From: JBCFBK01 sp038562555
GTDB lineage: Bacteria > Bacteroidota > Bacteroidia > Bacteroidales > Prolixibacteraceae
Assembly: GCA_038562555.1 (NCBI GenBank)
Contig: JBCFBK010000009.1
Span: 62,001-126,000, forward strand
Direction of reading: 5' to 3'
DNA length: 64,000 bases
Below the pieces are notes generated by a model. The model saw only the letters and a program-made list of their open reading frames with translations, had not been told where the DNA came from and made no database searches. Below, in pieces: positions 1 to 10,342 of the stretch. The translations under genes were made by a program, and so were the position numbers. The number at the start of each line of letters is the position of its first letter. The stretch's first letter is position 1.

Positions 1-107
1 GATCAATATGGTTTTCAAAAGAAAAAATCAAAAACAACCGCCGAAACAGAACATCTCAGGCAGATACCGTTGTTATAATTTTATTCAAACATGAAAAATT
101 ACGAACA

Positions 108-1049
108 ATGAAGGCAATCGCATTAAACCAGCCGGGAGGAACAGAGCAGTTCAGGTATGTCTCGCTCAATACTCCCGTTATCCAATCCCGTGAAGTGTTG
201 ATTGAGGTTAAGGCAATCAGTATTAACCCGGTAGATGTAAAAACCCGCTCCGGAAGGGGATTATACTCCCGTCTGGCGGGTGAGAACCGGCTCATTTTAG
301 GATGGGATATTTCAGGGATTGTCGTCGAAACAGGCAATGCAGTAACCGAACTGGTGATTGGCGATGAGGTTTTCGGCATGGTGAACTTTCCCGGACACGG
401 ACAGGCTTATGCCGAATATGTTGCCGCGCCGGCCGATCATCTGGCTCTGAAACCGGCGAACATTTCCCATGAAGAAGCAGCAGCATCGACCCTGGCGGCC
501 CTGACCGCCTGGCAGGCCATCATCCATAATGCTAAAGTAAAGGCGGGTCAGCGGGTGTTGATCCATGCGGCCGCCGGCGGAGTTGGCCATTTCGCCGTGC
601 AAATCGCCAAAAATGCAGGTGCCTGGGTCGCCGGCACATCATCGGCAGCCAACCGCGACCTGGTGATGAGCCTCGGAGCCGACCAACATATTGATTATCG
701 TTCAGTGCGCTTTGAAGAAGCCGTGTCGAACATCGATTTTGTGCTTGATACCATCGGGGGTGAAAATATCGACCGGTCGCTGCTGATCATGAGAAAAGCA
801 GGAACATTGATCAGTATCCCGACCGGCCTCAACGAATCCGTTACGCAAAAGGCAAGAGCATTGGGGATCAATGGCTATTCTATTCTAGTCCACTCAAGCG
901 GTTCAGATATGAAGGCGCTTGCAGCGATGCTCGAAAGCGGGAAACTGAAAGCCCATATCTCCCGGACTTTTCCTTTTGATGAAATGGCCGACGCTCATAA
1001 ACAGATCGAAAGCGGGCATACGGCAGGAAAAGTTGTCGTAACCCTCTGA
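108..1049 (+). CDS. NADP-dependent quinone oxidoreductase-like alcohol dehydrogenase (MDR superfamily)
   Basis: A 313-residue medium-chain dehydrogenase/reductase of the zinc-independent quinone reductase branch. It should transfer hydride from NADPH to a quinone or enone in the cytoplasm. The N-terminal GroES-like domain (about 1-120) contains the EVLIEVKAISINPVDVK stretch typical of the family. The Rossmann domain starts near residue 140 and has the nucleotide motif AAAGGVGHFAVQIAK. No structural zinc cysteine cluster is visible, which fits the QOR branch. A six-codon ORF starting at 91 ends in an ATGA overlap with this start, perhaps by chance. The gene stands alone, convergent to PUL 1. 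The substrate cannot be deduced. Confidence 0.9.
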   Translation: MKAIALNQPGGTEQFRYVSLNTPVIQSREVLIEVKAISINPVDVKTRSGRGLYSRLAGENRLILGWDISGIVVETGNAVTELVIGDEVFGMVNFPGHGQAYAEYVAAPADHLALKPANISHEEAAASTLAALTAWQAIIHNAKVKAGQRVLIHAAAGGVGHFAVQIAKNAGAWVAGTSSAANRDLVMSLGADQHIDYRSVRFEEAVSNIDFVLDTIGGENIDRSLLIMRKAGTLISIPTGLNESVTQKARALGINGYSILVHSSGSDMKALAAMLESGKLKAHISRTFPFDEMADAHKQIESGHTAGKVVVTL

Positions 1050-1237
1050 CTTCATTTCGACGATCTGTTTTCCGGTCAGCGATCAACCGCGTCTTTGATT
1101 GTAATTTGGGAGTGCCTGTATCGCCGACCCTTCCAGAACTTTTTGATTGTCAGCTAAAACCGGCTGCCGGTGGGTGGCTGTGTCAAATACGGTGCAGTAA
1201 TCGCTTACCTTATTGGTTAATGCCATTTGGAAAACGG

Positions 1238-2866
1238 CTAAGGGGTAATGCCCATTGATTGTGGGGCAGGAAATTCGCGGATTGGACCGTAACGCATGTA
1301 GGAATCAAACACTTCTTTATCTGGTCCAACGATACGGGGATCTTGCGACTGCTTCAGTTCTTTAAGCAGCCTCTCTTTCATCTTGCGCTCAATTTCTGCA
1401 AAAGCCTGATTCCCGGATAAATTTTTCAAGCAGGCAGGATCATTTTGAACATCAAATAATTCAAATTCAGGCCGCTTGTCGTGTGCCAGGCCGAAGTAAT
1501 TCCTGACGCGGTCGTCTTCCCGGTTTTCTATTATAAAGGATTTTGTTGGTGCGTCGTCTATATCCGTGAAGGCCAATTCCGAATGATGCCGCCCATTTTC
1601 ATCAACCCCGTACATCGCTTCCAATTCGTTTTCAGTATCTTGTTTTATCCGCTGAGGTGCACCTGCCGGCCAACGGTCCGGTTTCATATTCCAAATCAGC
1701 AAATACTCCCGACTCCGTATGACCCGTTGCGGATAACCCCAATTTCTGTAGCGGGAAGAAGAATGGCGTTCCCGCCCTGAAAAAACATATTCTCGTGAAA
1801 CGTCCACTGTCCCTTGTTTCTTTGACTCGAGGAGATGGCAAAAACTTTTTCCTGAAATCGGCAGCATTCCTTCGTCCGTGGTCTTCGAAAGTTCAAGGAT
1901 TGTCGGGGCAAGATCGGAAAAACTGATTGGATCATCTACCGTCCGGCCGCCGGGAAAGCCTTTGGGGAAACGCACCGCAAATGGCACATGGATACCATAC
2001 TCATAACTGTTTGCTTTTGCCCTCGGAAACGGCATTCCATTATCGGAGGTAACAATAACAATTGTATTTTCCAGTTCACCGATCTCTTCAAGATACGATA
2101 ACATACGCTGCAGGTGAAGATCGAACCACTCTATTTCCACGGCATAATCGAGCAGGTCGCCTCTTACGATTTCATGGTCCGGCAAGAAGCCGGGAACCGA
2201 TACATCTTCCGGTCTTTTGCCGGTCCGTTTCCAGGAATTCAATTCATAATCGCGATGAGGCTCCGTGGCGCCATACCAAAAGAAAAACGGCTGATCTCCA
2301 CGGACATTCTCCATAAAATACTTAAAATTTTCAAAATAATCCACCTGACTGATCCCCGCAGCCGGACGCTCGTCCTGGGGAGTACCCTTTACGTAGCGAA
2401 TATTGCTGTGAGCGATTCCTGCAGCGTCGGTTGCGCGCCAGAGCGAATCTTTTTTATCACGGGCATACTGGAAAGGTCCTACCCCCTTCCCGGTGCGGCC
2501 GGTAACATACCCGTTGGCATCAAGCAGATCAACGAACGGCACGTGTTTTTTCATCCAGGACGAAGCATGTTGCCCCGATTGTTCATTTTGCCAGTGATAC
2601 CGTCCTGTGACAATTGAGCTGCGTGACGGGGCGCAGCCCGGAGAACCGGCAATGCAATTGGTGAAGTAAACGCCCTCCCGGGCTACCCTGTCGAATGCCG
2701 GAGTTTTTATGAATGTACTCCCGGCAAAACCTGTATGGATGAACGACTGGTCATCGCTAATGGCGAAAAGAATATTAGGGCGCCCGGAGGATTCCGGTTT
2801 TTCGGTTGAATAACCGAAAAACTGAAAGGACGCAAGGGTAAGGCTACCAACAACAGCTATCTTCAT
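1238..2866 (-). CDS. Sulfatase, formylglycine type (S1 family, sulfamidase-like)
   Basis: A 542-residue secreted sulfatase that should remove sulfate esters or N-sulfate groups from a glycan imported or bound by the PUL 1 SusCD pair. An N-terminal signal peptide precedes the metal-binding ISDDQS segment (Asp38/Asp39). The active-site motif CAPSR has the cysteine at about residue 78 that would be converted to formylglycine, and a second metal-site segment TSDNGMPF lies near residue 280. The PHR-containing middle resembles the SGSH/S1_8 group, but I assign the subfamily only tentatively. The frame is open further upstream; I chose the ATG at 2866 because it gives a signal peptide and lies 10 bases after the upstream sulfatase stop, consistent with one transcript. 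Confidence 0.93.
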   Translation of the reverse strand: MKIAVVGSLTLASFQFFGYSTEKPESSGRPNILFAISDDQSFIHTGFAGSTFIKTPAFDRVAREGVYFTNCIAGSPGCAPSRSSIVTGRYHWQNEQSGQHASSWMKKHVPFVDLLDANGYVTGRTGKGVGPFQYARDKKDSLWRATDAAGIAHSNIRYVKGTPQDERPAAGISQVDYFENFKYFMENVRGDQPFFFWYGATEPHRDYELNSWKRTGKRPEDVSVPGFLPDHEIVRGDLLDYAVEIEWFDLHLQRMLSYLEEIGELENTIVIVTSDNGMPFPRAKANSYEYGIHVPFAVRFPKGFPGGRTVDDPISFSDLAPTILELSKTTDEGMLPISGKSFCHLLESKKQGTVDVSREYVFSGRERHSSSRYRNWGYPQRVIRSREYLLIWNMKPDRWPAGAPQRIKQDTENELEAMYGVDENGRHHSELAFTDIDDAPTKSFIIENREDDRVRNYFGLAHDKRPEFELFDVQNDPACLKNLSGNQAFAEIERKMKERLLKELKQSQDPRIVGPDKEVFDSYMRYGPIREFPAPQSMGITP

Positions 2867-2876
2867 AATTTCGGGT

Positions 2877-4811
2877 TTAATAAACCAATCTTCTTTCAGG
2901 CCACAATTGCATGGCATCGTCGATAATCCGCTGATGGTAGCCGAGGCCCGCTCCGGCATCATCCCGTGGAAAATCCTTCTCTTTAAACCGCTTCCAGTCT
3001 TCCATGCTCAACAGACTGTCGGTGCAACTATATTGAAACGCATTTAATCCCTGCAGAAAAACATAGCCCTGTTCTGTTTCATTGACTTCTTTCATAATAA
3101 AATCAAATGCAGTAACAGGATCCCCGCAAGCGCCAAGTGCCTGTGCTGCCATGATCCGGTTAGCAGCAATATCGTCATTTTTAATCATTCTCACTAACGA
3201 CGATTTTGCCTGTGGTTCGCCGGATCGGGTCAGAAAAATACCATAAGCGCCCCAGAATCTTATGATTGGATTGGCGCTCTTCAAATATTCAATGCAGGAA
3301 GATAGTCTGTCCGGTTTACCGGAACTTGCAGCTTTCGCGACTTCAAGAATTTGTTCAATCGGGTAATCGTTACTTTGCGCATATTCATACAAAGTTTTAT
3401 ATGCTTTAGTTTCACCGGCTAAATCGTGAAACATGGGTTCGGGGATTAAACCGACATCGCGGGTTTCAATCATCCATGTGTCCAATCTTTCAGAAAGTTT
3501 TACCAGAATTTCATGTTTTTCTTTTTCCGTCGAAAGGTCGGAAACATGCCATGGATCAATCTCCGTGTCAAACAGCTCAACCGGAGGTTTAGGCTGAAAA
3601 AACCGGGACTGTATCTCATTGCATTCGCCTTTTGCATAACATCCTTCCCATGCGCGCCAGTTTGCCTGCTCCTGATAGCCGTATCGGGTATCACGCCCCG
3701 GCGGACGATGAGGCATAAAATTCCGGATAAAATAATGCCGCCCGTCAGTAACCGCCCTGGAGAAATCATAACGCTCCGCCATCCGGTCACGATAAAAATA
3801 AACCATCTCATGATCTTTTTCCGCATGCGGGCCTAAAAATATCTTCCCCTGCATTTTCGGGGGAATATTACAGCCAGTGATGGAAAGCACTGTTTTTGCA
3901 AGATCAACGAAACAAACCATCCGATCGTCCATATTTCCCGGTTTTTTATCAGCGAGGTGCTTCCATTTATCAGGTAAATAGACGATGAACGGCACCTGAG
4001 TCCCGATATTATAAATGTAACGCTTTGCCCGTGATAGCTGACCCCCGTGATCCGAATAAAAGAAGACGATCGTATTATCGGCAAGCCCTTCTTCTTTCAA
4101 CTCCTGCAACAGATTGCCCGACATGCTATCCATCAGGGTGATGAGATCGTGCAACCTGGCCCAGTCTTCCCTGATTTCGGTCAAATCGGGATGGTATGGC
4201 GGCAACGTGATATCACGCGGGTGAACACGGGGTTTTTCAGGGATCTGGTTTGTTTCGATATAGTGCTGAATCCGTTTTTTATTCAATTGGCTTTCGTGGG
4301 TAACCGTCAGGTTGAAAACTGCAAAAAAAGGCTGCCCGGGCCTCCTGTTCCGGTAGTGTGCCTTGTTGCTCGACTCATCCCACAAACGCGTGTCGTCTTC
4401 GTAATTGGAGTTGTAATCTTTCTTACTGCTATTCGTGCAATAATAGCCTGCCTCACGAAGAATCCTGGGATATGCCGGAATTTCGTCCGGCAACTGAATC
4501 CTGCTGCGCATTTGATGTGTACCGATCGTTGATGCATACATGCCCGAAAGGATTGTCGATCTGGCGACAGCGCAAACCGGGGCGTTGGCATACGCGTGGG
4601 TAAAACGGATCCCGTTTTGGGCCAACCCGTCGAGGTTTGGCGTGTGGGCTTCGGGACATCCATAACACCCTAAATAAGGGCTAATATCCTCGCAGGTTAT
4701 CCAAAGAATGTTCGGACGTTCCGTTTTCGTTTTGCTACCGGGATTATTGCTTCCCCAGGAAACGCCATTTGCCGCGAATAATGCACATAAGGCAACGACA
4801 GATTTATTCAT
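2877..4811 (-). CDS. Sulfatase with C-terminal HEAT-like repeats
   Basis: A 644-residue secreted sulfatase of PUL 1. After a signal peptide the metal-binding segment WITCEDISPY and the family hallmark GCYG appear, followed by the active-site motif CAVAR (Cys80 to Arg84). The usual proline (or alanine) of CxPxR is valine here, which may affect recognition by the formylglycine-generating enzyme. The sulfatase C-terminal half carries FYSDHGGQLSRAK. Residues after about 510 look like HEAT/PBS-lyase-type helical repeats, an extension seen in some Bacteroidota sulfatases. I chose the start at 4811 (MNKSVVALCALFAANG) because it opens with a signal peptide. It lies between SusD and the second sulfatase, all on the minus strand. 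Confidence 0.93.
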   Translation of the reverse strand: MNKSVVALCALFAANGVSWGSNNPGSKTKTERPNILWITCEDISPYLGCYGCPEAHTPNLDGLAQNGIRFTHAYANAPVCAVARSTILSGMYASTIGTHQMRSRIQLPDEIPAYPRILREAGYYCTNSSKKDYNSNYEDDTRLWDESSNKAHYRNRRPGQPFFAVFNLTVTHESQLNKKRIQHYIETNQIPEKPRVHPRDITLPPYHPDLTEIREDWARLHDLITLMDSMSGNLLQELKEEGLADNTIVFFYSDHGGQLSRAKRYIYNIGTQVPFIVYLPDKWKHLADKKPGNMDDRMVCFVDLAKTVLSITGCNIPPKMQGKIFLGPHAEKDHEMVYFYRDRMAERYDFSRAVTDGRHYFIRNFMPHRPPGRDTRYGYQEQANWRAWEGCYAKGECNEIQSRFFQPKPPVELFDTEIDPWHVSDLSTEKEKHEILVKLSERLDTWMIETRDVGLIPEPMFHDLAGETKAYKTLYEYAQSNDYPIEQILEVAKAASSGKPDRLSSCIEYLKSANPIIRFWGAYGIFLTRSGEPQAKSSLVRMIKNDDIAANRIMAAQALGACGDPVTAFDFIMKEVNETEQGYVFLQGLNAFQYSCTDSLLSMEDWKRFKEKDFPRDDAGAGLGYHQRIIDDAMQLWPERRLVY

Positions 4812-4877
4812 AATTGACCTTGTTTTGATAATGAGTTCCGGAATATTGCCGATCAAGAGGGTTATGCTTTTAAAAAG

Positions 4878-6785
4878 TTATTCCCCATCATATTCCAATG
4901 GCGGGACATTCTTGCCGGTACCGGGATACCCCTCGTTTTGGTTGATTACCCCACCTGTGTTGGCATTAATGGCATAGGAAGGCACCGGCCAAAAAATATG
5001 ATGAGGTGAGCACGTGAAATAGTTCCCGTAAGCAGTGGCCACATTTTTATTGTAAAAATCACTCACTTCATTCACCCTGTCGTGCCAGAAATTATCTTGC
5101 GAAAGATTTGCCATGGAATAGGTTTTGCCGTTGTAACAGGCAATACCGGTACGGGCAAAAGTAATCGCCATCCTTGTCAATTCCAGTTTTCGGGATTCTT
5201 CATAATACAGTTCACGGTTTCTTTCATCGAGAATCGCCCCGATCCCTTGCAGTTGGATATCAGCAGCCGTGTACATATACCTGGCATTAGCCCGTTGCCT
5301 GATAACATTGATGTCGTTTGCGGCATTTTGCCATGCTTGTTTCCAGACAAATGCTTCTGCGCGAAGCAGATAAGTTTCTGCAAGCCGGTAAACATACCAG
5401 TCTCCTTGTCCGCCGGCCGGCTGGACCCTATCGGGGTCAGGTACCCATAGTTTATAATGCGGCCATTGAAACCAGCTTCGAATCGTGTCCAGACAAAGCA
5501 ATACACCATCGTCACTACGTAACCGGAGGTTTTTGCCATACCACGCATTTTTACCTTTCAGCGCCGGGTTGTTGTAAACCAAAGACTCCATCGTTATCCA
5601 GTTCCCGTTGTCTTTTCGATGCCGGTAATCCTGCCAATCCATTTCTCCGTTGACGATCCAGACGTCACGTTGGGAATATCCGGAGGGACGTATCCTGGCA
5701 ACGCCCCGACCGTATTTTTCGACAAGCCCGATTTCGGCACCCGCTTTATCTGTTAACCCGTTAGCGCCGTCCGGCGTTTTAATTATTCCTGTTTGTCCAT
5801 AGTTTGGGGCAGCATTTCGCATCGATTGGGTGCCGAAACTATCCCACGTGTCGTTAGTTGAATTGTATCCCTTGTAGGTTATTTCTTCTCCGTATCTTTC
5901 CACGATCAGAAGCAGACCTTCCCTGTTTTCTCCAATACTTTTGTTCTCTATGCGGTGTAAATCCCAAACGACATCTTTCGTAGCCACATCTTTCTCTGAT
6001 CCAAATCGTTGCGTCATCAGTCCATGCACCCCGCCATCGATAATATCTGAGGTTTGTTTGATCGCGTCATCAAATCTGCCCGTCAAAAGATAGAATTTCG
6101 CCAGCAGATGTCTGCAGGCTGCTTTAGTCACTTGTCCTCGTGGCACCTGATCGGCCTCCCGAACCCACTGAACGGCAAATTCCAAATCCCTGACCATTTT
6201 CTCCCAAATGGATTCTTTTGTGGTACTGAAAAAATCGACACGTGGTTCCTTTATCTCTTCAAGCACCAAAGGCACATCGCCATACTGAAGTGTTTTCGCA
6301 TAATACCGGTACGCCCTCAGGAAATAAGCTCCTCCCAGTATCTCGTTTCTCCGCTCTTCGGAACTGAATTCCGCTTCATCAATTCGGTTGACAACCGTGT
6401 TGCAATCTTTTATTATCTTGTATGAATCGTCCCAATACCAACCAATTCGGGTGTAAGCAAAGTGGTCGAGATCTCCGTCAGGCAGCATTTGATTGTTAAG
6501 GTCCTGCCAGGGAGTGGCCTTGTCGGTCGACCCGTCAACAGCCACATCAGAATACTTCATATTCACGAGGAACGGGGGCTGATCGTTACTAAGTTCAACC
6601 CTTAATGAGGTTAGAGCTTTATTGAGTACCGCTTGTAAGCCGTCTTCATTTATAAGCACGTTTTCCGGCGCATAAAAAGATAATGGATTGGGTTCCAGAA
6701 AGCTTTCGTCGCATGAACTTGACACTACCAGGATGAACAGAATGGAGATACTCAATTTTTTTATATTTCGAATTTTTAGTCTCAT
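4878..6785 (-). CDS. SusD/RagB-family outer-membrane glycan-binding lipoprotein (PUL 1)
   Basis: A 635-residue surface lipoprotein that caps the SusC pore and binds the glycan ligand. The signal peptide ends in a lipobox (VSSSC) followed by DESFLEPNP, typical of SusD N-termini. Family landmarks include AYFLRAYRYYAKTLQYGDVPLV in the TPR-like part (cited here only as a block near residues 152-173), the RLAETYLLRAEAF segment near 465 and the ERNRELYYEESRKLELTR block near 520. It follows its SusC by about 30 bases and precedes the two sulfatases, so it likely binds a sulfated polysaccharide. Confidence 0.96.
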   Translation of the reverse strand: MRLKIRNIKKLSISILFILVVSSSCDESFLEPNPLSFYAPENVLINEDGLQAVLNKALTSLRVELSNDQPPFLVNMKYSDVAVDGSTDKATPWQDLNNQMLPDGDLDHFAYTRIGWYWDDSYKIIKDCNTVVNRIDEAEFSSEERRNEILGGAYFLRAYRYYAKTLQYGDVPLVLEEIKEPRVDFFSTTKESIWEKMVRDLEFAVQWVREADQVPRGQVTKAACRHLLAKFYLLTGRFDDAIKQTSDIIDGGVHGLMTQRFGSEKDVATKDVVWDLHRIENKSIGENREGLLLIVERYGEEITYKGYNSTNDTWDSFGTQSMRNAAPNYGQTGIIKTPDGANGLTDKAGAEIGLVEKYGRGVARIRPSGYSQRDVWIVNGEMDWQDYRHRKDNGNWITMESLVYNNPALKGKNAWYGKNLRLRSDDGVLLCLDTIRSWFQWPHYKLWVPDPDRVQPAGGQGDWYVYRLAETYLLRAEAFVWKQAWQNAANDINVIRQRANARYMYTAADIQLQGIGAILDERNRELYYEESRKLELTRMAITFARTGIACYNGKTYSMANLSQDNFWHDRVNEVSDFYNKNVATAYGNYFTCSPHHIFWPVPSYAINANTGGVINQNEGYPGTGKNVPPLEYDGE

Positions 6786-6816
6786 AGTATTTTTTATTTA
6801 ATGCATTTGCGATATG

Positions 6817-9800
6817 CTACAATGTCATATTTAATCCTAATGAAAATATCCGTTGTGCCCTGGTCCCGTCTTCCGGATCTCCGAATTTCCATTCCGGCGC
6901 CCACAGCGCGGCATTCCGAACATTAAGTGATAACCTGCATGTTTTTATAAACGTACGGTTTAACGCCGATTGCGGGAGGTTATAGGATACAGCAATATGC
7001 TCAAGGCGAATATATGACCTGTCGAACCAAACATTATAATTCACACCTTTGGCCGGAGCCGAGCGTAACCGGGCGTAGTCATCGGTCTGATTTTCCGGAG
7101 TCCAATAGGGGATGTCCCAGGTATTTCTCCTGTCTTCTATATGGTCGTCATGTTTCGCCTGTTCGAACGATGACTTCTGACCCCACAAGGAATAAATAAC
7201 GAAAGATGCTTCCCAATTTTTATGAATACTAAAACTATTGGTCATCGTCCACCTAAACCGGGGGTCACGATCGCCTAAAAATTGTTTGTCATCATCAGTA
7301 AGCAAATTATCGCCGTCAACATCTTCCAGTCGAAAATCACCCGGAGCCTGATTCCATTTGGCAGCTTCTTCCTCTTCTCCCGTTTTCCAGGTTCCCAATA
7401 CTTTGTAATCCCAGATTACATTTTTCGAGTGACCTATAAACCATCCGTTTTCTTTATCATCAGGCTCTTTCTGTCCGATTATACTCCCCTCTTTGTCGTA
7501 AACATCATATTTTTCGCCGGTAATCGAAACGATCTTGTTCCTGTTGAGCGAAAAATTGAAATTCGTCCGCCATTGAAAGTTTTCCCGGTTCATGTTTCTG
7601 GTGTTAATTGTAATTTCGAGACCGTTATTTTTTACTTCACCGAGGTTAGCATAAACACGGTCAAAACCTGTAATTGAAGGCAATTCCCGGTTTACAAGGA
7701 CATCGGTCGTCTTTGCCTGGTAGCCTTCAGCCGATCCTGAGAGGACTCCGCCAAATAAATCAAAATCAAACCCGAGATTTACCGCCTCTGTTCGTTCCCA
7801 TTTCAAATTTTTATTCTCCATGGTATTGATCAACAAGGTAGGAACAATGTAAGACACCCCCGTTTGTTCTGCATTAAGCGCTTTCCCTGATACGATCCGG
7901 GAAAGTGCGGCATAATTGTCAATTGCCCTGTTGCCATTTACGCCCCAGGAAATTCTGATCTTTAAATAATCAACAAACTTCGGCGAAAAGAACTTTTCCT
8001 CGGTAAGCACCCAGGCCAGTGCGGCAGCGGGGAAGGTAGCCCTGGGATTCGAATACCCGAATAAAGAAGATCCGTCACGCCTCACAGAAAGTGTCAATAA
8101 GTATTTGTTATTGTAGCCATAATTAAGTCTGCCCATCAACGCATCAGCAGTTTGCGTTTCGTCATTGGTCGACAGCACAGGCAGAGTACCGGTATTCATA
8201 TTGTGATAGCCCAGGACATCATTTGGCGAAAAGTACCGGTTTTCCATACCGTCCGAATCCAACCGGTTTTTTTCAGCATTGGCCAGCAAGGTGACATCGA
8301 TGCGATGGACATCCTTGAACGTGCGGTTCCAGTTGATGATATTGTCAACCTGCCATTCCCTGCTCAGTGAATTTTCACGCGAAGCTGAACCGCCGAATAA
8401 TGCCCACGCAGGATGTGCTGAAGAATCATGGACATAATTATGCCGGAAAACAAGCCGGGTGGTGAAATTCATCGTATAAGTGATCCCAAAAGGCAACTCA
8501 ACTATGGAATAGATTTTCGGAAAAAACGTGTAATACTGGTTTTCCCTGCTTCGATATTTTCTGGCCAGTAACGGATGTTGGGCCTGAATATCATCATTAG
8601 GATACAGACGAAGCTGATCACTGTCGTCAGCATAATACAGGCTGTACGGAGTCAGGTTTCGGTATTGCGATGCGTCTGCCGGGACGGAGCTTTCATCACG
8701 GTAAGAGAATTGCGCATTGATTCCGACTTTCAGAAATTTCGTCGCTTGTCCTTCCACGTTAATCCGGGAACGGATCGTAGAGAACTCATCACCCACCGTC
8801 AGGGAGGAATTATTCATGTACCCCAATGACCAATAATACTTTAAATTAGGCTTTTCTCCGGATAAACTGATATTATAATCCTGCCGGAGTCCGTTTTGGA
8901 AAATATCATCTTCCCAATCGCGGGTTAATCCGGCATTATAACTATCAATTTCGGTACTGGTCAAACGTAAACCCGACAACCAGGCATCCGTCATGTTTTC
9001 TTCATTCGTGCTGTGATAGGCCAGCCATTCATCCAGGTACTGGGAATCTATGGTTCTGGGATCGTCAAACGGGCTCCACTGGTCTGACGGGACAGTTGCC
9101 GAAAAAACAGATTTGAACATATCCGATCTCCATTTGATAAACCCCTCAGCATCGTAGGGCCGAACGCGGTTGGCGGCCGTGGCAACGCCAACGCTTCCGT
9201 TGAAAGTAATGACAGGCTTTTCACTTCCCACGCTTTTTGTTGTGGCTATGGCGATCACGCCATTTGTTGCCCTTGAACCGTATACTGCAGCAGAACTGGC
9301 ATCTTTCAGTACATCCAGTCTTTCGATATCATTCGGGTTAATGTCGGAGATATCGCCATTGTAGATGACGCCATCCAGAACGATCAGCGGACTTGACCCG
9401 GCAGTCAATGTTGTTTCGCCCCGGAGCTCAAAAGAGCTGTTCCCTTTGGCAGATGTAGCATAACCAATATTAAGACCCGGAACTGTTGTTCGCAGCAAAT
9501 CACTCACATTCGATGGGGTGAATTTTCTCATATCATCCGCTTTAACCTGCGTTATTGCTCCGGTTAAATCCGATTTTTTAGCTACGCCATAGCCAATGGC
9601 AACGACTTCGTCCAATCCGATCGTTTCCTCCACCATGGTGATATCCAGCGTGGATTTCCCGGCGATTAAGATCTCCTGCATTTTCATTCCGACAAACGAA
9701 AATACCAGGGTTGCATCATTCGGGATGTTAGGCAGCAAAAATTTTCCGCCGGCATCAGTGATCGTTCCCTGCGTCGTGCTTTTTAACACAACAGTAACTC

Positions 9801-10236
9801 CGGGAAGCGGGGCACCTGACGAATCGGTAACTCTACCGGAAACTGTTTTTTGTTGTTGATTTTGAATGCTGTTAAGGGGGGTAAGAACAATATGCCGGTC
9901 GTTAATTGTTGCTCTTACTTCAGCATCATCGAACAAACGTGAAAGCACACCGCTGACACTTTCATTTTTGATGGAAAGGTTTACCCTCCGGTTAACATCA
10001 ATCAATTCCTCATTATACAGAAAATAGAAGTTGGTTTCTTCCTCTATTTTTGACAAAACTTCCCTGACCGTGACATTTTTCATTTGCAGGTTCAGTTTCG
10101 TGGTTTGCGAATATGAACCCATTGCGAATGCCTGAAAGGCACTGAACAACAGAATCAAAAGCGTGTTACGCATAATCAGCATTTTTTTTCGATACTTTGA
10201 CAAGACAAAGCATACCCGATTCATGTTTTTTTTCAT
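6817..10236 (-). CDS. SusC/RagA-family TonB-dependent transporter with STN domain (PUL 1)
   Basis: A 1139-residue outer-membrane beta-barrel that imports oligosaccharides using TonB energy. In order: a signal peptide, an STN (secretin/TonB N-terminal) domain at about 50-115, a CarboxypepD_reg-like domain (VSGRVTDSSGAPLPGV), the plug with GYGVAKKSDLTGAI and the SusC signature DVLKDASSAAVYGSRATNG, then the barrel to the end. The STN domain passes ligand status to FecR in the inner membrane. I chose the ATG at 10236 (MKKNMNRVC) over the longer frame because it precedes the hydrophobic leader. The FecR gene is about 106 bases upstream, with a hairpin in the spacer. Confidence 0.96.
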   Translation of the reverse strand: MKKNMNRVCFVLSKYRKKMLIMRNTLLILLFSAFQAFAMGSYSQTTKLNLQMKNVTVREVLSKIEEETNFYFLYNEELIDVNRRVNLSIKNESVSGVLSRLFDDAEVRATINDRHIVLTPLNSIQNQQQKTVSGRVTDSSGAPLPGVTVVLKSTTQGTITDAGGKFLLPNIPNDATLVFSFVGMKMQEILIAGKSTLDITMVEETIGLDEVVAIGYGVAKKSDLTGAITQVKADDMRKFTPSNVSDLLRTTVPGLNIGYATSAKGNSSFELRGETTLTAGSSPLIVLDGVIYNGDISDINPNDIERLDVLKDASSAAVYGSRATNGVIAIATTKSVGSEKPVITFNGSVGVATAANRVRPYDAEGFIKWRSDMFKSVFSATVPSDQWSPFDDPRTIDSQYLDEWLAYHSTNEENMTDAWLSGLRLTSTEIDSYNAGLTRDWEDDIFQNGLRQDYNISLSGEKPNLKYYWSLGYMNNSSLTVGDEFSTIRSRINVEGQATKFLKVGINAQFSYRDESSVPADASQYRNLTPYSLYYADDSDQLRLYPNDDIQAQHPLLARKYRSRENQYYTFFPKIYSIVELPFGITYTMNFTTRLVFRHNYVHDSSAHPAWALFGGSASRENSLSREWQVDNIINWNRTFKDVHRIDVTLLANAEKNRLDSDGMENRYFSPNDVLGYHNMNTGTLPVLSTNDETQTADALMGRLNYGYNNKYLLTLSVRRDGSSLFGYSNPRATFPAAALAWVLTEEKFFSPKFVDYLKIRISWGVNGNRAIDNYAALSRIVSGKALNAEQTGVSYIVPTLLINTMENKNLKWERTEAVNLGFDFDLFGGVLSGSAEGYQAKTTDVLVNRELPSITGFDRVYANLGEVKNNGLEITINTRNMNRENFQWRTNFNFSLNRNKIVSITGEKYDVYDKEGSIIGQKEPDDKENGWFIGHSKNVIWDYKVLGTWKTGEEEEAAKWNQAPGDFRLEDVDGDNLLTDDDKQFLGDRDPRFRWTMTNSFSIHKNWEASFVIYSLWGQKSSFEQAKHDDHIEDRRNTWDIPYWTPENQTDDYARLRSAPAKGVNYNVWFDRSYIRLEHIAVSYNLPQSALNRTFIKTCRLSLNVRNAALWAPEWKFGDPEDGTRAQRIFSLGLNMTL

Positions 10237-10293
10237 AAATTTGTCTGTTTCAATTAAACTTTTTTGGGCGTTAGCCTGAATTAAGTGAACAAA

Positions 10294-10325
10294 GGGGAGG
10301 TGTTGGACCACTTCCTCTTTTTTTG
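10294..10325. promoter_or_regulatory. Hairpin in the FecR-SusC spacer of PUL 1
   Basis: GGAGGTG (10296-10302) pairs with CACTTCC (10309-10315) around the loop TTGGAC, with one G-U pair on the plus-strand RNA. A T-run (10318-10324) follows on the plus strand only; on the operon's own strand an A-tract precedes the stem. It ends about 60 bases before the SusC start and has the core GTGTTGGACCAC, compared with GTGTTCGAGCAC in PUL 3. Confidence 0.55.
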
Positions 10326-10342
10326 GTTTGTTGAGTTTTACT

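Noticed and set aside
1083..1226. 47-codon minus-strand frame after the first sulfatase (MALTNKVSDYCTVFD...)
   Set aside because: Short and without recognisable similarity; could be a fragment but cannot be supported.
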